From: Oceanomicrobium pacificus
Lineage (GTDB): Bacteria; Pseudomonadota; Alphaproteobacteria; Rhodobacterales; Rhodobacteraceae
NCBI RefSeq assembly: GCF_009833495.1
Contig: NZ_WUWG01000003.1
Coordinates: 1-64,000, forward strand
Direction: 5' to 3'
DNA: 64,000 nt
The stretch's first letter is position 1. Every line of letters begins with the position of its first letter. The translations under genes and the position numbers were made by a program. Below the pieces are notes generated by a model that ran no database searches, was not told the DNA's origin, and saw only the letters and a list, made by a program, of their open reading frames with translations. Positions 42,915 through 51,438 of the stretch are shown here, piece after piece.

Positions 42915-43455
42915 CAGGCAGGCCTGGGCGCAGGAAGACGTGCGAGCCCGGTTTCTTCGGGACGTCGGCTTTCGCGGCGGTTGGCGCGGTTTGATGATTG
43001 CTCATCGGCGAGGCGGACCGGTGGTCTGTTCGGTGAAGTGCGGTAACAGCGACGCGATGGTTCTGCTCCGCTGAAAACCGGCGCCGACAGCGCAGTGGGG
43101 CCGCGTTCCGGTTTGTGCATCCTGTCATCCTAACGGACAGCGCAAACGAGCCGTTTCCTGCGGTCCGTTCGTCACCGTTCCAGTTGACCTTTCTCTGATG
43201 TTAGCCTGAAGCGTGTAGCTTCTTTGCAGCTGGAATCGACTGCACAGCGACCGCACTCCACCAACACGGCGCGCCCGCAATTCCGCGCCTGCATCATCTG
43301 CACCTTGCCCTCCGTCCCGAATTGCGGCCCTATACTCAGGGCTATCGTCGGTCCTGACGATGGTTCCAAGCCCTGACATGCGCCTATCGCCTGCCGGTCC
43401 GGTCTGACCGGCGCGGAAACGGCCATAGCAACGGCATCGCGTTGAGGAGAGGCCC
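42915..43455. other. 541-bp intergenic region
   Basis: Between the small YjbE-like gene and the phosphatase gene I see only short unsupported frames on both strands. TATACT at 43331-43336 could be a -10 box for the phosphatase but lacks a well-spaced -35. No terminator with a T-tract was found. Confidence 0.4.
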
Positions 43456-44220
43456 ATGCTGTCCTGGTTTCGCAAGCGCCCGGCGCCTGCGCATGCCACT
43501 TTCGATCCGCCGGCGCCGGCGCATCCGCATTACGCCATCGGCGACGTGCACGGCTGCGCGACGTTGCTCGACGACCTGCTCGGCCAGATCGCGGAGGTGC
43601 AGGCGTCCCGCGGCGGCGGGCCACACACGGTCGTGGCCATGGGGGATTATGTCGACCGCGGCGAGGACAGCCGCGCCGTGCTCGACCGGCTGATGGCGGA
43701 ACAGGCGGCCGATACGGCGGACCGACGGACCGTCTGCCTGATGGGAAATCACGAGGCAATGCTGCTTGATTTCCTCGAAGATCCGGACGACGGCGCGCTC
43801 TGGCTCCGCAACGGGGGGTTGCAGACGCTTGCGAGTTTCGGCGTCGCCCTGCCGCCGGCGAGCCCCGAGGGGATGGCCGCGGCCTCTGACGCGCTGCGCG
43901 AAGCGGTGGGACCGGCGCGGCTGGCCTTCCTGCGCGCCCTCGATCTGACCTACCGGTCGGGCAATCTCGTCTTTTCCCACGCGGGCCTTGATCCCGACCT
44001 GCCAGCGGACGAGCAGTCGGAACGCGCCTGCCTCTGGGGCACCAGCCGGTCCCTGTCACAGCCCCGCGGGGACGGGATCTGGGTCGTTCATGGCCACTAT
44101 GCGATGGATGAGCCGCATGCGCGGGACGGGCGCATCGCCACCGACACCGGCGCCGTCCATAGCGGACGGCTCACCTGTGCACAAATCACGGACGGGACGG
44201 TCGGGTTCCTGTCGACCTGA
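43456..44220 (+). CDS. Metallophosphoesterase, PP2A-like serine/threonine protein phosphatase
   Basis: A 254-residue phosphoesterase with the three metal-binding motifs of the PPP family: YAIGDVHGC (GDxHG), VVAMGDYVDRGEDS (GDxVDRG) and CLMGNHEAM (GNHE). Two further His residues are in LVFSHAGLDPDLP and WVVHGHYAMDEP. Close to PrpA-type bacterial phosphatases; could equally be a symmetrical diadenosine tetraphosphatase relative. Start ATG 43456 after AGGAGAGGCCC. Convergent with the DUF2177 gene 6 bases away. Confidence 0.9.
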   Translation: MLSWFRKRPAPAHATFDPPAPAHPHYAIGDVHGCATLLDDLLGQIAEVQASRGGGPHTVVAMGDYVDRGEDSRAVLDRLMAEQAADTADRRTVCLMGNHEAMLLDFLEDPDDGALWLRNGGLQTLASFGVALPPASPEGMAAASDALREAVGPARLAFLRALDLTYRSGNLVFSHAGLDPDLPADEQSERACLWGTSRSLSQPRGDGIWVVHGHYAMDEPHARDGRIATDTGAVHSGRLTCAQITDGTVGFLST

Positions 44221-44226
44221 CGGATA

Positions 44227-44625
44227 TCAGGCAAAGGCGCGGATGATGGCCACGCCGCTCATCGCGGCAATCGCCGTGATGGCCGTGCCCCAGATCAGGT
44301 CCGTGGCGACCATGGCCGGGCTCCAGCCCTTGAGCGTCGCGTAGTTGGTGAACTCGTAGGTCCCGTATGCGACGGCCCCGAAGAAGGCACCGTTCAGGCC
44401 GGCCTGCAGGATCGTGCCCTCGCGCAGCGCCGGCCAGGACACGAACCAGACCAGTCCGGCAATGTAGAACAGGTAGAAGATCAGCGCCGGCACATAGGCG
44501 ATCTGGTCGCGCAGCATGTCCCCGACATACCGGTCGAACACCGGCTTGACGATCAGCGGCAGGCCGATCGCATCGAGACCGAGAAAGATCACCACGCTCA
44601 CCAGATAGAGCCAGACTGCCGTCAT
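44227..44625 (-). CDS. DUF2177 family membrane protein
   Basis: A 132-residue protein with four hydrophobic helices. The family pattern is visible: LGLDAIGLPLIVKPVFDRYVGDML, ALIFYLFYIAGLVWFVSWPAL, NGAFFGAVAYGTYEFTNYATLKGWSPAMVATDLIWGTAITA. Function unknown in the family. Divergent from creatinase by about 260 bp. Start ATG 44625. Confidence 0.88.
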   Translation of the reverse strand: MTAVWLYLVSVVIFLGLDAIGLPLIVKPVFDRYVGDMLRDQIAYVPALIFYLFYIAGLVWFVSWPALREGTILQAGLNGAFFGAVAYGTYEFTNYATLKGWSPAMVATDLIWGTAITAIAAMSGVAIIRAFA

Positions 44626-44708
44626 GCCGCGTTCCTATATCTTGATTGCTTTGCATTCCTTTACGCACAGGCATGCGGTGCGGATCAACCGCCCCGTCCG
44701 ACGGGAGC

Positions 44709-44884
44709 GATTGACAGGGGGCACCCGGCCTCGCTAGCGATAGGTCAGGACCAGACCGGCGATGGCGTCGCCGGACCCCGCCCGCGGGGCGGTCCGGCCG
44801 GTTTCCGGTCCCCGTCCTGCACGCCGGGCACGTTTCCGGCGGGCGCCGGCTGCGCCCTCCGGTCCGAAGACAGGATCGACACGC
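44709..44884 (+). promoter_or_regulatory. Promoter-like site and GC-rich structured leader of creatinase
   Basis: TTGACA lies at about 44714 and TAGCGA roughly 18 bases further, a possible sigma-70 promoter. The following 130-140 nt before the creatinase ATG are strongly GC-rich and self-complementary: CCGGAC...GTCCGG with CGCCC/GGGCG inner pairing spans about 44773-44799, and a GCCGG/CCGGC pair follows near 44820-44850. No upstream frame has a convincing start. It could be an attenuator or simply a stable leader; no known riboswitch consensus was recognised. Confidence 0.4.
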
Positions 44885-46102
44885 ATGTCCGACCAGACCC
44901 GTCCCGACTTTTTCATCTGCCACAATGGAGAGAAGGCGGCGCTGCCATTCTCGAAGGCCGAGTATGACCGGCGCCTGACGGCGCTTCGCGCCCTGATGGC
45001 TGAGCGCGACCTGCCGGCGGTGCTCCTCACCTCGATGCACAATATCGCCTATATGTCGGGCTTTCTCTATTGCAGCTTCGGGCGCCCCTATGGCTGCCTC
45101 GTGACGCAGGAGCGCTGTGTGACAGTTTCGGCCAATATCGATGCGGGCCAGCCGTGGCGGCGTTCCGTGGCGGAGAACGTTATCTATACCGACTGGCGGC
45201 GCGACAATTTCTGGCGTGCGGTGCGCGACATTGCCGGCACACCCGGCCGGATCGGGATCGAGGGTGATCACCTGACACTGGCCGCCCGCAGCACGCTTGC
45301 CGATTTCCTCAACGACCCCGAACTGGTCGACATTGCGCCGGGCATGATGGCGGGCCGCATGGTCAAATCGGCCGAGGAAATCGCCCTCATCCGCGAGGGC
45401 GCACGGACTGCCGACCTTGGCGGCGCAGCCGTTCGCGATGCCATCGCACCGGGGGTGCGGGAAATCGACGTGGCCATAGCCGGGCGCGACGCGATGGAAC
45501 TGGAAATCGCCCGCGCCCATCCGGAGAGCGAATTGCGCGACACATGGGTCTGGTTCCAGTCCGGCCTCAACACGGACGGCGCGCATAATCCCGTCACCAC
45601 GCGGGCGCTGTCGGCGGGCGACCTGCTCAGCCTCAACTGCTTTCCGATGATCTCAGGCTATTACACGGCGCTGGAGCGGTCGCTTTTTCTGGGCGAGCCT
45701 GACGTCGACACGCTGCGCATATGGCGGGCCAATGTGGCGGCGCATGAACTCGGCCTGTCGCTCATCTGCCCCGGGATCAGCTGCGCGGAGATCTGTGCGG
45801 AGATCAACCGTCTGCTCTCGGATGCGGGGCTTCTGCACTACCGCTCCTTCGGCTACGGTCACAGTTTCGGCATCCTCAGCCACTATTACGGGCGCGAAGC
45901 CGGGCTCGAACTGCGGGAGGATATCGACACGGTGCTCGAACCCGGAATGGTGGTCTCCATCGAACCGATGCTCTGGGTGCCTGAAGGCCAGCCGGGCGCG
46001 GGCGGCTATCGCGAGCATGACATTCTTGTCGTCACGCAAGACGGGGCGGAGAACATCACCGGTTTCCCCTACGGCCCCGAGGCCAACACCATCGCCGCCT
46101 GA
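44885..46102 (+). CDS. Creatinase (creatine amidinohydrolase)
   Basis: A 405-residue metal-independent member of the M24 pita-bread fold that hydrolyses creatine to sarcosine and urea. Long stretches match Pseudomonas creatinase as I remember it: DFLYCSFGRPY-like (here SGFLYCSFGRPYG), SANIDAGQPWRR, NPVTTRALSAGDLLSLNCFPM, SFGYGHSFG and LSHYYGREAGLELRE. The catalytic His is in TDGAHNPV (His234 here, His232 in the Pseudomonas enzyme). Length is almost identical (about 403). Start ATG 44885 after ACAGGATCG. No creatininase, sarcosine oxidase or urease is adjacent, so the downstream steps must be elsewhere. Confidence 0.92.
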   Translation: MSDQTRPDFFICHNGEKAALPFSKAEYDRRLTALRALMAERDLPAVLLTSMHNIAYMSGFLYCSFGRPYGCLVTQERCVTVSANIDAGQPWRRSVAENVIYTDWRRDNFWRAVRDIAGTPGRIGIEGDHLTLAARSTLADFLNDPELVDIAPGMMAGRMVKSAEEIALIREGARTADLGGAAVRDAIAPGVREIDVAIAGRDAMELEIARAHPESELRDTWVWFQSGLNTDGAHNPVTTRALSAGDLLSLNCFPMISGYYTALERSLFLGEPDVDTLRIWRANVAAHELGLSLICPGISCAEICAEINRLLSDAGLLHYRSFGYGHSFGILSHYYGREAGLELREDIDTVLEPGMVVSIEPMLWVPEGQPGAGGYREHDILVVTQDGAENITGFPYGPEANTIAA

Positions 46103-46174
46103 CCGGGCGCGGCAAAAGCGCAACAGCAGGATCCTTCATCTTGCGGTTGCGCAGACGCGGGCCGCTCTATCCTG

Positions 46175-46381
46175 TATGGTGTTTCCATTGTTTGATTGAA
46201 TTTGCCTGCCGCGGACCCGTCCCGGCCTACGCGTCCGACGCCAGTTTTCAGGTGGGGTGGCGCGGGACCAGCAAAAGATCCGGGACCGGCGCGACCGGCA
46301 CGTGGCGTGCGTATCGACGGCCATCACTGCGGCGTAGCGTTCCCCTTGGGGCCGGGCACCTCCCGTCCGGCCCCTTTTTTT
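46175..46381 (+). ncRNA. Possible small RNA or long creatinase 3' UTR ending at the intrinsic terminator
   Basis: Between the creatinase stop and the terminator lies about 240 bp with no plausible gene. The left part is AT-rich with -10-like hexamers (TATCCT at 46168, TATGGT at 46175); the right part is GC-rich and self-complementary, for example around GATCCGGGACCGGCGCGACCGG at 46278-46299, before the terminator hairpin. Either an independent sRNA of roughly 150-200 nt or an unusually long 3' UTR. It does not match SRP RNA, tmRNA or 6S features that I could check by eye. Confidence 0.3.
46348..46381 (+). terminator. Strong intrinsic terminator
   Basis: GGGGCCGG (46348-46355) pairs perfectly with CCGGCCCC (46367-46374) around an 11-base loop and is followed by seven T residues. 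It reads on the + strand only; the reverse strand has A residues there. It lies 245 bases after the creatinase stop, an unusual distance, and faces the 3' end of the SDR gene. Confidence 0.85.
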
Positions 46382-46395
46382 GGCAAGGCGCTGTG

Positions 46396-47166
46396 TCAGC
46401 TCCGTTCCGGCATCATCTCGGCAAAGTACGGATCCCGCACATCCAGAAGCGACCCCGGCGCATCGGCGGCCGCATCGCTGCAAAGCCACGCCATGACCGA
46501 GGCCGGAACTTCCACCGGCACCAGATCTTCCCGCGGGATCTGGCTGATTGGGTTTAGGCCGGCATGGCGAATTTCCACCTGCATTTCCGTGTCGGTCGGC
46601 GGGATGCCGATGAAACAGGTCCGGATGCCGTCGGCCTTCAGTTCCAGTGCCATCATCTCGCTCATCATCCGGGCTGCCGCTTTCGAACTGCAATAGGCGG
46701 CCCAGCCCTCCATTGCGGTCGTCGCGGCACCCGTGCCGGCATTGACGATTGTGCCGCGCGTCTCGCGCAGCATGGGCAGGACGGCGCGGGTCATCCGGTG
46801 CAGGCCGATCACGTTCACCGCGAAGGCGGGCGACAGCGCATCGCTGTCGAGCCGCGCCAGATGGCCGATCGGCGTGATGATGCCGGCATTGTTCACCAGC
46901 ACGTCGAGCCGTCCGGCGGAGGTGCGCACCGTTTCCACTGCCGCCCGCACGGATGCATCCGATGTGACATCGAGCGCCAGCGTCGTCGCACCTGTCAGCC
47001 GTTCTGCATCGGCGCCTTCGGGCGCGTCATGAATGCCCGCAAACACCTGCGCGCCCGCATCAACCAGTTGCCGGACGAGATCGGCGCCGATTCCGCGCCC
47101 TGCGCCGGTCACGAGGATGGACTTTCCGCCAAGTGCCGGGACCGGCACGGGTGAAAGGTTGAACAT
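46396..47166 (-). CDS. SDR family oxidoreductase
   Basis: A 256-residue short-chain dehydrogenase: cofactor motif VTGAGRGIGADL, NNAG at about 92, catalytic region NAGTGAATTAMEGWAAYCSSKAA with Tyr-x3-Lys. It is divergent from the large sugar operon, and the two share a promoter region containing the palindrome at 47196-47216, so it is probably a pathway enzyme oxidising a sugar or a keto-deoxy sugar acid. In known non-phosphorylative deoxy-sugar routes an SDR oxidises the lactol form or the C4 hydroxyl of 2-keto-3-deoxy acids. Start ATG 47166. Confidence 0.85.
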   Translation of the reverse strand: MFNLSPVPVPALGGKSILVTGAGRGIGADLVRQLVDAGAQVFAGIHDAPEGADAERLTGATTLALDVTSDASVRAAVETVRTSAGRLDVLVNNAGIITPIGHLARLDSDALSPAFAVNVIGLHRMTRAVLPMLRETRGTIVNAGTGAATTAMEGWAAYCSSKAAARMMSEMMALELKADGIRTCFIGIPPTDTEMQVEIRHAGLNPISQIPREDLVPVEVPASVMAWLCSDAAADAPGSLLDVRDPYFAEMMPERS

Positions 47167-47195
47167 GAAGCTTGACTCCCGGAATGACAGCGTTG

Positions 47196-47216
47196 TTAAT
47201 TGGCCTTACCAATTAA
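47196..47216. promoter_or_regulatory. Perfect-arm palindrome, FadR/GntR-type operator
   Basis: TTAATTGG (47196-47203) and CCAATTAA (47209-47216) form perfect 8-bp arms around CCTTA in the 113-bp divergent promoter of the SDR gene and the sugar operon. On the reverse strand the centre reads TTGGTAAGGCCAA, the TGGT...-type core seen at FadR-subfamily operators. The obvious regulator is the FadR-type GntR protein encoded in the same operon at 55009. Confidence 0.75.
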
Positions 47217-47279
47217 ATAAGTAGCGTCCGACTGAAGCCCTGTCAAAGAAAAGGGCACCGGCCGCAAGGGAGGAGACGC

Positions 47280-48407
47280 ATGACCCGCATCGCGGCGATT
47301 GAACCGATACCGGTCGAGTATCCGGACCCGAATGATTTCAACACAATCCGCCGGACCGTGCTGGTGCGCGTCACGACGGATGACGGGATCGTCGGCTGGG
47401 GCGAATGCATCGCCATGTGGCCCGAGGCCTGCAAGGCTGTCTCCACCATCATCACCGAGGGGCTGCTGCCTGCCGTGAAGGGCATGGATGCGACCGACAC
47501 GGACACGGTCTGGACCACCATGCGCCGCCACGTCTGGTGGTATGGCGAGGGCGGCATCGCCTCGCTGGCGATCTCCGGCGTCGACATGGCGCTCTGGGAC
47601 ATTGCCGGCAAGGCGGCCGGCAAGCCGCTTTACGCGCTGTTTGGCGGTTTGAAACATGAGCGGCTGAAAGCCAATGCGTCGAGCCATGTGAACAAGAAGG
47701 GCGAGGCTGCCTGCGTGGCCGAAGTTGTCGGCTTCTTCGAGGCCGGCTTCACCTCCTGCAAGCTCGGCTTCGCGAAGAAGGGCGAATCCGATATCGGGGG
47801 CGATCCCGACACGGATGTCAGCTTCATCCGCGCATTGCGCGCGGCGCTCGGCGACGAGGCCGAGATCCTTGTCGATATCGGCAATGGCGTGCGCTGGGAC
47901 GTGGATACGGCCATCTCGGTCGCCAACCGCATGGCGGAATACCGGATCGGCTGGTACGAGGAGCCGCTCTATCCGACCGACGATGCGGGCTATGTGAAGC
48001 TGAAGCAGAACACGCGCGTCCGTATTGCGTCCGGCGAGCGGGAATTCACCGAAGCCGGATACCGCCGCCAGATGGAACTGGGCGCGGTCGATGTCTACGG
48101 GATCGACCCGGCCCGCGTGGAAGGGATCACCGGGTTCCGCCGCGTCGATGCGCTCGCCAGCCAGTATGGCAAGGTGATCAACGCCCATGCCTGGTCGACG
48201 GCGATCACGACAGCGGCGAGCCTGCACCTGTCGCTGGCCTCCCCGAATGCCGAGATTTTCGAATATAAACCCTTCGATGTGGTCGTGCAGAACGACCTCG
48301 TCGCGGACCGGCTCTGGCACCGCGACGGCTGGGCCTATCCGATCGAGGCGCCGGGGCTTGGCATCGAGGTTCAGGAAGATGTCGTGCGCCGGATCGCGAT
48401 GACATGA
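47280..48407 (+). CDS. Enolase-superfamily sugar acid dehydratase (mandelate racemase/MLE family)
   Basis: A 375-residue enolase-superfamily enzyme. An alpha+beta capping domain (about 1-125) precedes the barrel. Metal ligands are Asp199 (LVDIGNG), Glu227 (GWYEEPL) and Glu253 (ASGERE). Asp276 (GIDPAR) and His303 (NAHAWS) form the Asp-His dyad of the mandelate racemase subgroup. At the second strand, CKLGF has one Lys where many members have Lys-x-Lys. Given the rhamnose-type transporter and mutarotase, dehydration of an aldonate to a 2-keto-3-deoxy acid is most likely. First gene of an eleven-gene operon; ATGA overlap with the next gene. Confidence 0.87.
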   Translation: MTRIAAIEPIPVEYPDPNDFNTIRRTVLVRVTTDDGIVGWGECIAMWPEACKAVSTIITEGLLPAVKGMDATDTDTVWTTMRRHVWWYGEGGIASLAISGVDMALWDIAGKAAGKPLYALFGGLKHERLKANASSHVNKKGEAACVAEVVGFFEAGFTSCKLGFAKKGESDIGGDPDTDVSFIRALRAALGDEAEILVDIGNGVRWDVDTAISVANRMAEYRIGWYEEPLYPTDDAGYVKLKQNTRVRIASGEREFTEAGYRRQMELGAVDVYGIDPARVEGITGFRRVDALASQYGKVINAHAWSTAITTAASLHLSLASPNAEIFEYKPFDVVVQNDLVADRLWHRDGWAYPIEAPGLGIEVQEDVVRRIAMT

Positions 48408-49192
48408 GCGGGCGGCCGACACGCTTCGGGCTGACACGCCCCACCGAGACCGAGATTGCGGCGGGCGGCTTCTCGACGCCGTGGGACGCGCCGATGATCC
48501 CGCCCTTTCCGTTCCGGTTCCGCAATGCCGAGATCCTGACGCTCTACTGGCGCACCGACCCTGACGCGATTGCCTTCCTGCTGCCACCGCCTCTGGAACC
48601 GCTCGGCGATGTGGCCTGCGTCCATATCTACCGGATGAACGACCCCGACTGGCTCGGTCCCTACGGGGAGGCCAACGTGATGGTGGGGGCACGGCTTCCG
48701 GGTGTGGCAGAGGGCGCCTTTTCGCCGTGGCTGGTCCTGTCGTCGGATGCCGGCGTCGCTCACGGGCGGGAGATTCACGGCCAGCCCAAGAAGCTCGGGA
48801 CGCCCGCGATCGAAATGCGCGGCGATCTCATTGTCGGCACGGTGGAGCGCAACGGCATCGACGTGATCACCGGCACGATGCCCTACAAGCAGCAGCCCGC
48901 AGAGGCAGCCGATCTGAAGCCCTTTTTCGATTTCGGCACCAATATCAACCTCAAGGCGGTCGACCATATCGACGGCCGTCCCGCGATCCGGCAACTGACC
49001 TCGCGCGCGCTGACGGATGTGACCGTGCATGAAGCATGGTCCGGCCCCTGCACGGTGGATCTGCGCGGCAATGCGCAGTTGCCCGTGTCGCGCCTGCCGG
49101 TGCTGGAGCCGCTGCGGGCCTTTTTCTGGCGCGCCGATTTCACGCTCGTCGCCGGAGAGATTATTCACGACTATCTGGAGGGCGGGGCATGA
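48404..49192 (+). CDS. Acetoacetate decarboxylase family protein
   Basis: A 262-residue ADC-superfamily protein. The family's Schiff-base lysine motif is intact: HGREIHGQPKKLGTP, with Lys129-Lys130 aligned by motif with the Lys115-Lys116 pair of clostridial acetoacetate decarboxylase. The pocket strands WLVLSSDAGVAHGRE and VERNGIDVITGTM are also typical. Members of this superfamily include decarboxylases, but also aldolase-dehydratases and hydrolases of beta-keto acids. In this operon it sits between a dehydratase and a 2-hydroxyacid dehydrogenase, where classical pathways would have a KDR aldolase or FAH-type diketo-acid hydrolase. Overlaps both neighbours by ATGA. Confidence 0.85.
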   Translation: MSGRPTRFGLTRPTETEIAAGGFSTPWDAPMIPPFPFRFRNAEILTLYWRTDPDAIAFLLPPPLEPLGDVACVHIYRMNDPDWLGPYGEANVMVGARLPGVAEGAFSPWLVLSSDAGVAHGREIHGQPKKLGTPAIEMRGDLIVGTVERNGIDVITGTMPYKQQPAEAADLKPFFDFGTNINLKAVDHIDGRPAIRQLTSRALTDVTVHEAWSGPCTVDLRGNAQLPVSRLPVLEPLRAFFWRADFTLVAGEIIHDYLEGGA

Positions 49193-50157
49193 CAGCGAAA
49201 GTGGTCGTCACCGATTACACGTTTCCCGACCTGAAGCAGGAGGAAGCCGCTTCGCGCACCGCCGGCGCGGATTTCGCTGCCCATCAGGCCGGAACGGGCG
49301 AGGAGGTTGCGGCCGCTGTCGCCGGCGCGCAGGTGGCGCTCGTGCAATTCGCCCCCTTCACCGCAGCCGCCGCTCAGGCCATGGAGCCCGGCGGCACGGT
49401 CATCCGATACGGGGTCGGTTACGACAATATCGACCTCGACGCCGCCGCCGCAGCGGGGCTGAGCGTGGGCTATGTGCCGGACTATTGCGCCGAGGAGGTC
49501 GCCGACCACACGGCCGCCGCGGCGCTGACGCTCCTGCGCAAACTCGTGCCGCTCGACGCCTCGCTGCGCGGCGGCGACTGGGCCGCCGTCGCCGTGGCGC
49601 GCCCGATGAAACCCTTTTCGCAAACCGTGATCGGCTTTTTCGGCTTGGGCCAGATCGGGCAGGCGGTGATGGCACGGCTCCGGGGGTTCGGCTTCACCTT
49701 CATCGCCCATGATCCGGGCCTCGATGCGTCGGATGCGGCCCAACTCGGCGTGGAGCTTGTCGATGTGGACCGGCTGCTGGCGGACGCGGATCTTCTGTCG
49801 CTTCACGCGCCCGCGACCCCGCAGACGATCGGGTTCCTGAACGCGGAACGGTTGGCCCGGATGAAGCCCGAGGCGATGATTGTCAACAGCGCGCGCGGGC
49901 AGCTGATCGTGGAGGAAGATCTGGCCGCCGCGCTCGGCGCGGGCGGGATCGGCGGGGCGGCACTCGACGTGTTCCGGACCGAGCCCTTGCCCGCGGATTC
50001 GCCCCTGCGCGCCGCGCCGAACCTGATCCTGACACCCCATGCCGCCTGGTATTCCGAAGCCGCCATCGCGAACCTGCAAAGGCTCGTGGCCGAGGATGTG
50101 ACGCGGGCGCTCGCCGGTCAGCCGCCACGTCGGCCGGTGCCGGGCACGGGCGGGTGA
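49189..50157 (+). CDS. D-2-hydroxyacid dehydrogenase family protein
   Basis: A 322-residue NAD-dependent dehydrogenase. The Rossmann motif is IGFFGLGQIGQAVMARL; catalytic residues are Arg in VNSARGQLI, Glu in DVFRTEPLP and His in LTPHAAWYS. Family members reduce 2-keto acids or oxidise 2-hydroxy acids such as phosphoglycerate, lactate and glyoxylate. The start is ATG 49189, overlapping the ADC-family stop; the frame runs further upstream but only over that gene. It could reduce the 2-keto acid fragment released by the preceding enzymes. Confidence 0.88.
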   Translation: MTAKVVVTDYTFPDLKQEEAASRTAGADFAAHQAGTGEEVAAAVAGAQVALVQFAPFTAAAAQAMEPGGTVIRYGVGYDNIDLDAAAAAGLSVGYVPDYCAEEVADHTAAAALTLLRKLVPLDASLRGGDWAAVAVARPMKPFSQTVIGFFGLGQIGQAVMARLRGFGFTFIAHDPGLDASDAAQLGVELVDVDRLLADADLLSLHAPATPQTIGFLNAERLARMKPEAMIVNSARGQLIVEEDLAAALGAGGIGGAALDVFRTEPLPADSPLRAAPNLILTPHAAWYSEAAIANLQRLVAEDVTRALAGQPPRRPVPGTGG

Positions 50158-50322
50158 CGGCGGAGGGGAATGATACGGGAGCCGGTTCGCCGGCGGTGAC
50201 GGGAGACATAACGGGGGCCAAGGCCCCGCAAGGGTTTCCAGCGCCTTCGCACCCGAAAACGGGGCGGGGCGGCGGAAAATAGGCAGCGCGACCAGCGCAG
50301 CACCACAAATGGGAGGAAGACA

Positions 50323-51360
50323 ATGAAGATGACGAAACTGATGGGCACGGCCGCCGCACTGGCGATGCTCGGCTCCGGACTGGCACAGGCGCAGACCGCG
50401 CTCGAAGGCGGGCAGGAGGTCGACATGGTGCTCCTGCCGAAATTCCTCGGCATTCTGGTTTTCGATCAGGCCAATGAAGGCGCGCAGGAAGCCCATGCCG
50501 AGCTTGGCAATCCGGGCGAGTTGCTCTTCGTCGGCCCGACGCCGGAAAACTCGGTGGCCGGCCAGATCGAGATCATGACAACCTCGGCCACGCAGGGGCA
50601 GGGCGCCGTGATGCTCTCCAACAATGCGGGCGACCAGATCGCCCCCTCGGCCAAGGCCGCACAGGACGCCGGCACCAAGGTCGTGACATGGGACAGCCCG
50701 ATTCCGTCGGGCGAGGGTGAGGACGTGTTCGTCGCGCAGGTCGATTTCGGCTCGATCGGCACGGTGATGGCCGACATGGCCCATTCGATCCTTGGCGGGT
50801 CGGGCCAGATGGCGGTCCTGTCGGCCACGCCCGATGCGGCCAACCAGAATGCGTGGATCGCCTCCATGCAGGACGCGCTGAAGGGCGACAAATATTCCGG
50901 CATCGAACTGGTCGACATCGTCTATGGCGACGATCAGGCGGAGGTCAGCTATAACCGCGCGCTCGCTCTCGTGGACAAATATCCCGATCTCGGCGTGATC
51001 ATGTCGCCCACCACCGTCGGCATTCAGGCGTCGGCCAAGGCGATGCAGGACGAGGGCCTGTGCGATCAGGTGAAGGTTTCCGGCCTCGGCCTGCCCGCCG
51101 AGATGGTCTCCTACACGATGAACGGCTGCGCGCCGGAATTCGCGCTGTGGGATTTCCGCGACCTCGGCTACCTCACCTATTACACGGCCTATGGCATGGC
51201 GACGGGCCAGCTGACCGGCGAGTTGGGTGAGAGCTTCACCGCCGGCCGGATGGGCGATTACACGATCGAGGAAGATCCCGGCCGGCCGGGCTCGAAGCGC
51301 ATCCTGATGGGGCCGTTCACGGTCTACAACAAGGACAATGTCGAAGCCGCCGCCCAGTGA
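50323..51360 (+). CDS. rhaS: Sugar ABC transporter substrate-binding protein (RhaS-like)
   Basis: A 345-residue periplasmic binding protein with a signal peptide (about 1-23, LAQA). [52 protein letters not shown] and [11 protein letters not shown] match the rhamnose-binding RhaS family rather than general ribose-type proteins. A preceding gap of 165 bp suggests an internal promoter. A long GC hairpin follows at 51384. Rhamnose specificity is family-based; the enzyme set may indicate a related deoxy-sugar. Confidence 0.82.
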   Translation: MKMTKLMGTAAALAMLGSGLAQAQTALEGGQEVDMVLLPKFLGILVFDQANEGAQEAHAELGNPGELLFVGPTPENSVAGQIEIMTTSATQGQGAVMLSNNAGDQIAPSAKAAQDAGTKVVTWDSPIPSGEGEDVFVAQVDFGSIGTVMADMAHSILGGSGQMAVLSATPDAANQNAWIASMQDALKGDKYSGIELVDIVYGDDQAEVSYNRALALVDKYPDLGVIMSPTTVGIQASAKAMQDEGLCDQVKVSGLGLPAEMVSYTMNGCAPEFALWDFRDLGYLTYYTAYGMATGQLTGELGESFTAGRMGDYTIEEDPGRPGSKRILMGPFTVYNKDNVEAAAQ

Positions 51361-51383
51361 TCGCGGCCCGATAGACCCCCGGT

Positions 51384-51414
51384 GGCGGGCGGCGCTTTCC
51401 CCGCGCTGCCCGCC
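51384..51414 (+). terminator. Intercistronic GC hairpin after the rhaS-like gene
   Basis: GGCGGGCGGCGC (51384-51395) pairs with GCGCTGCCCGCC (51403-51414), 12 bp with one G-U pair and a 7-base loop, 24 bases after the binding-protein stop and 24 before the ATPase start. No T-tract. It matches the arrangement at 17740 and 23941. Confidence 0.7.
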
Positions 51415-51438
51415 CGAGCCTGCCCCTTGGAGTATCAG

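Noticed and set aside
44885-46102. Prolidase or generic Xaa-Pro aminopeptidase
   Set aside because: Those enzymes carry five metal ligands. This sequence instead follows creatinase closely over its length, including the catalytic His in TDGAHNPV and the SFGYGHSFG and GREAGLELRE stretches.
46196-46696. 166-codon plus-strand frame downstream of creatinase
   Set aside because: It would run through the strong intrinsic terminator at 46348 and is antisense to the SDR gene. No recognisable domain.
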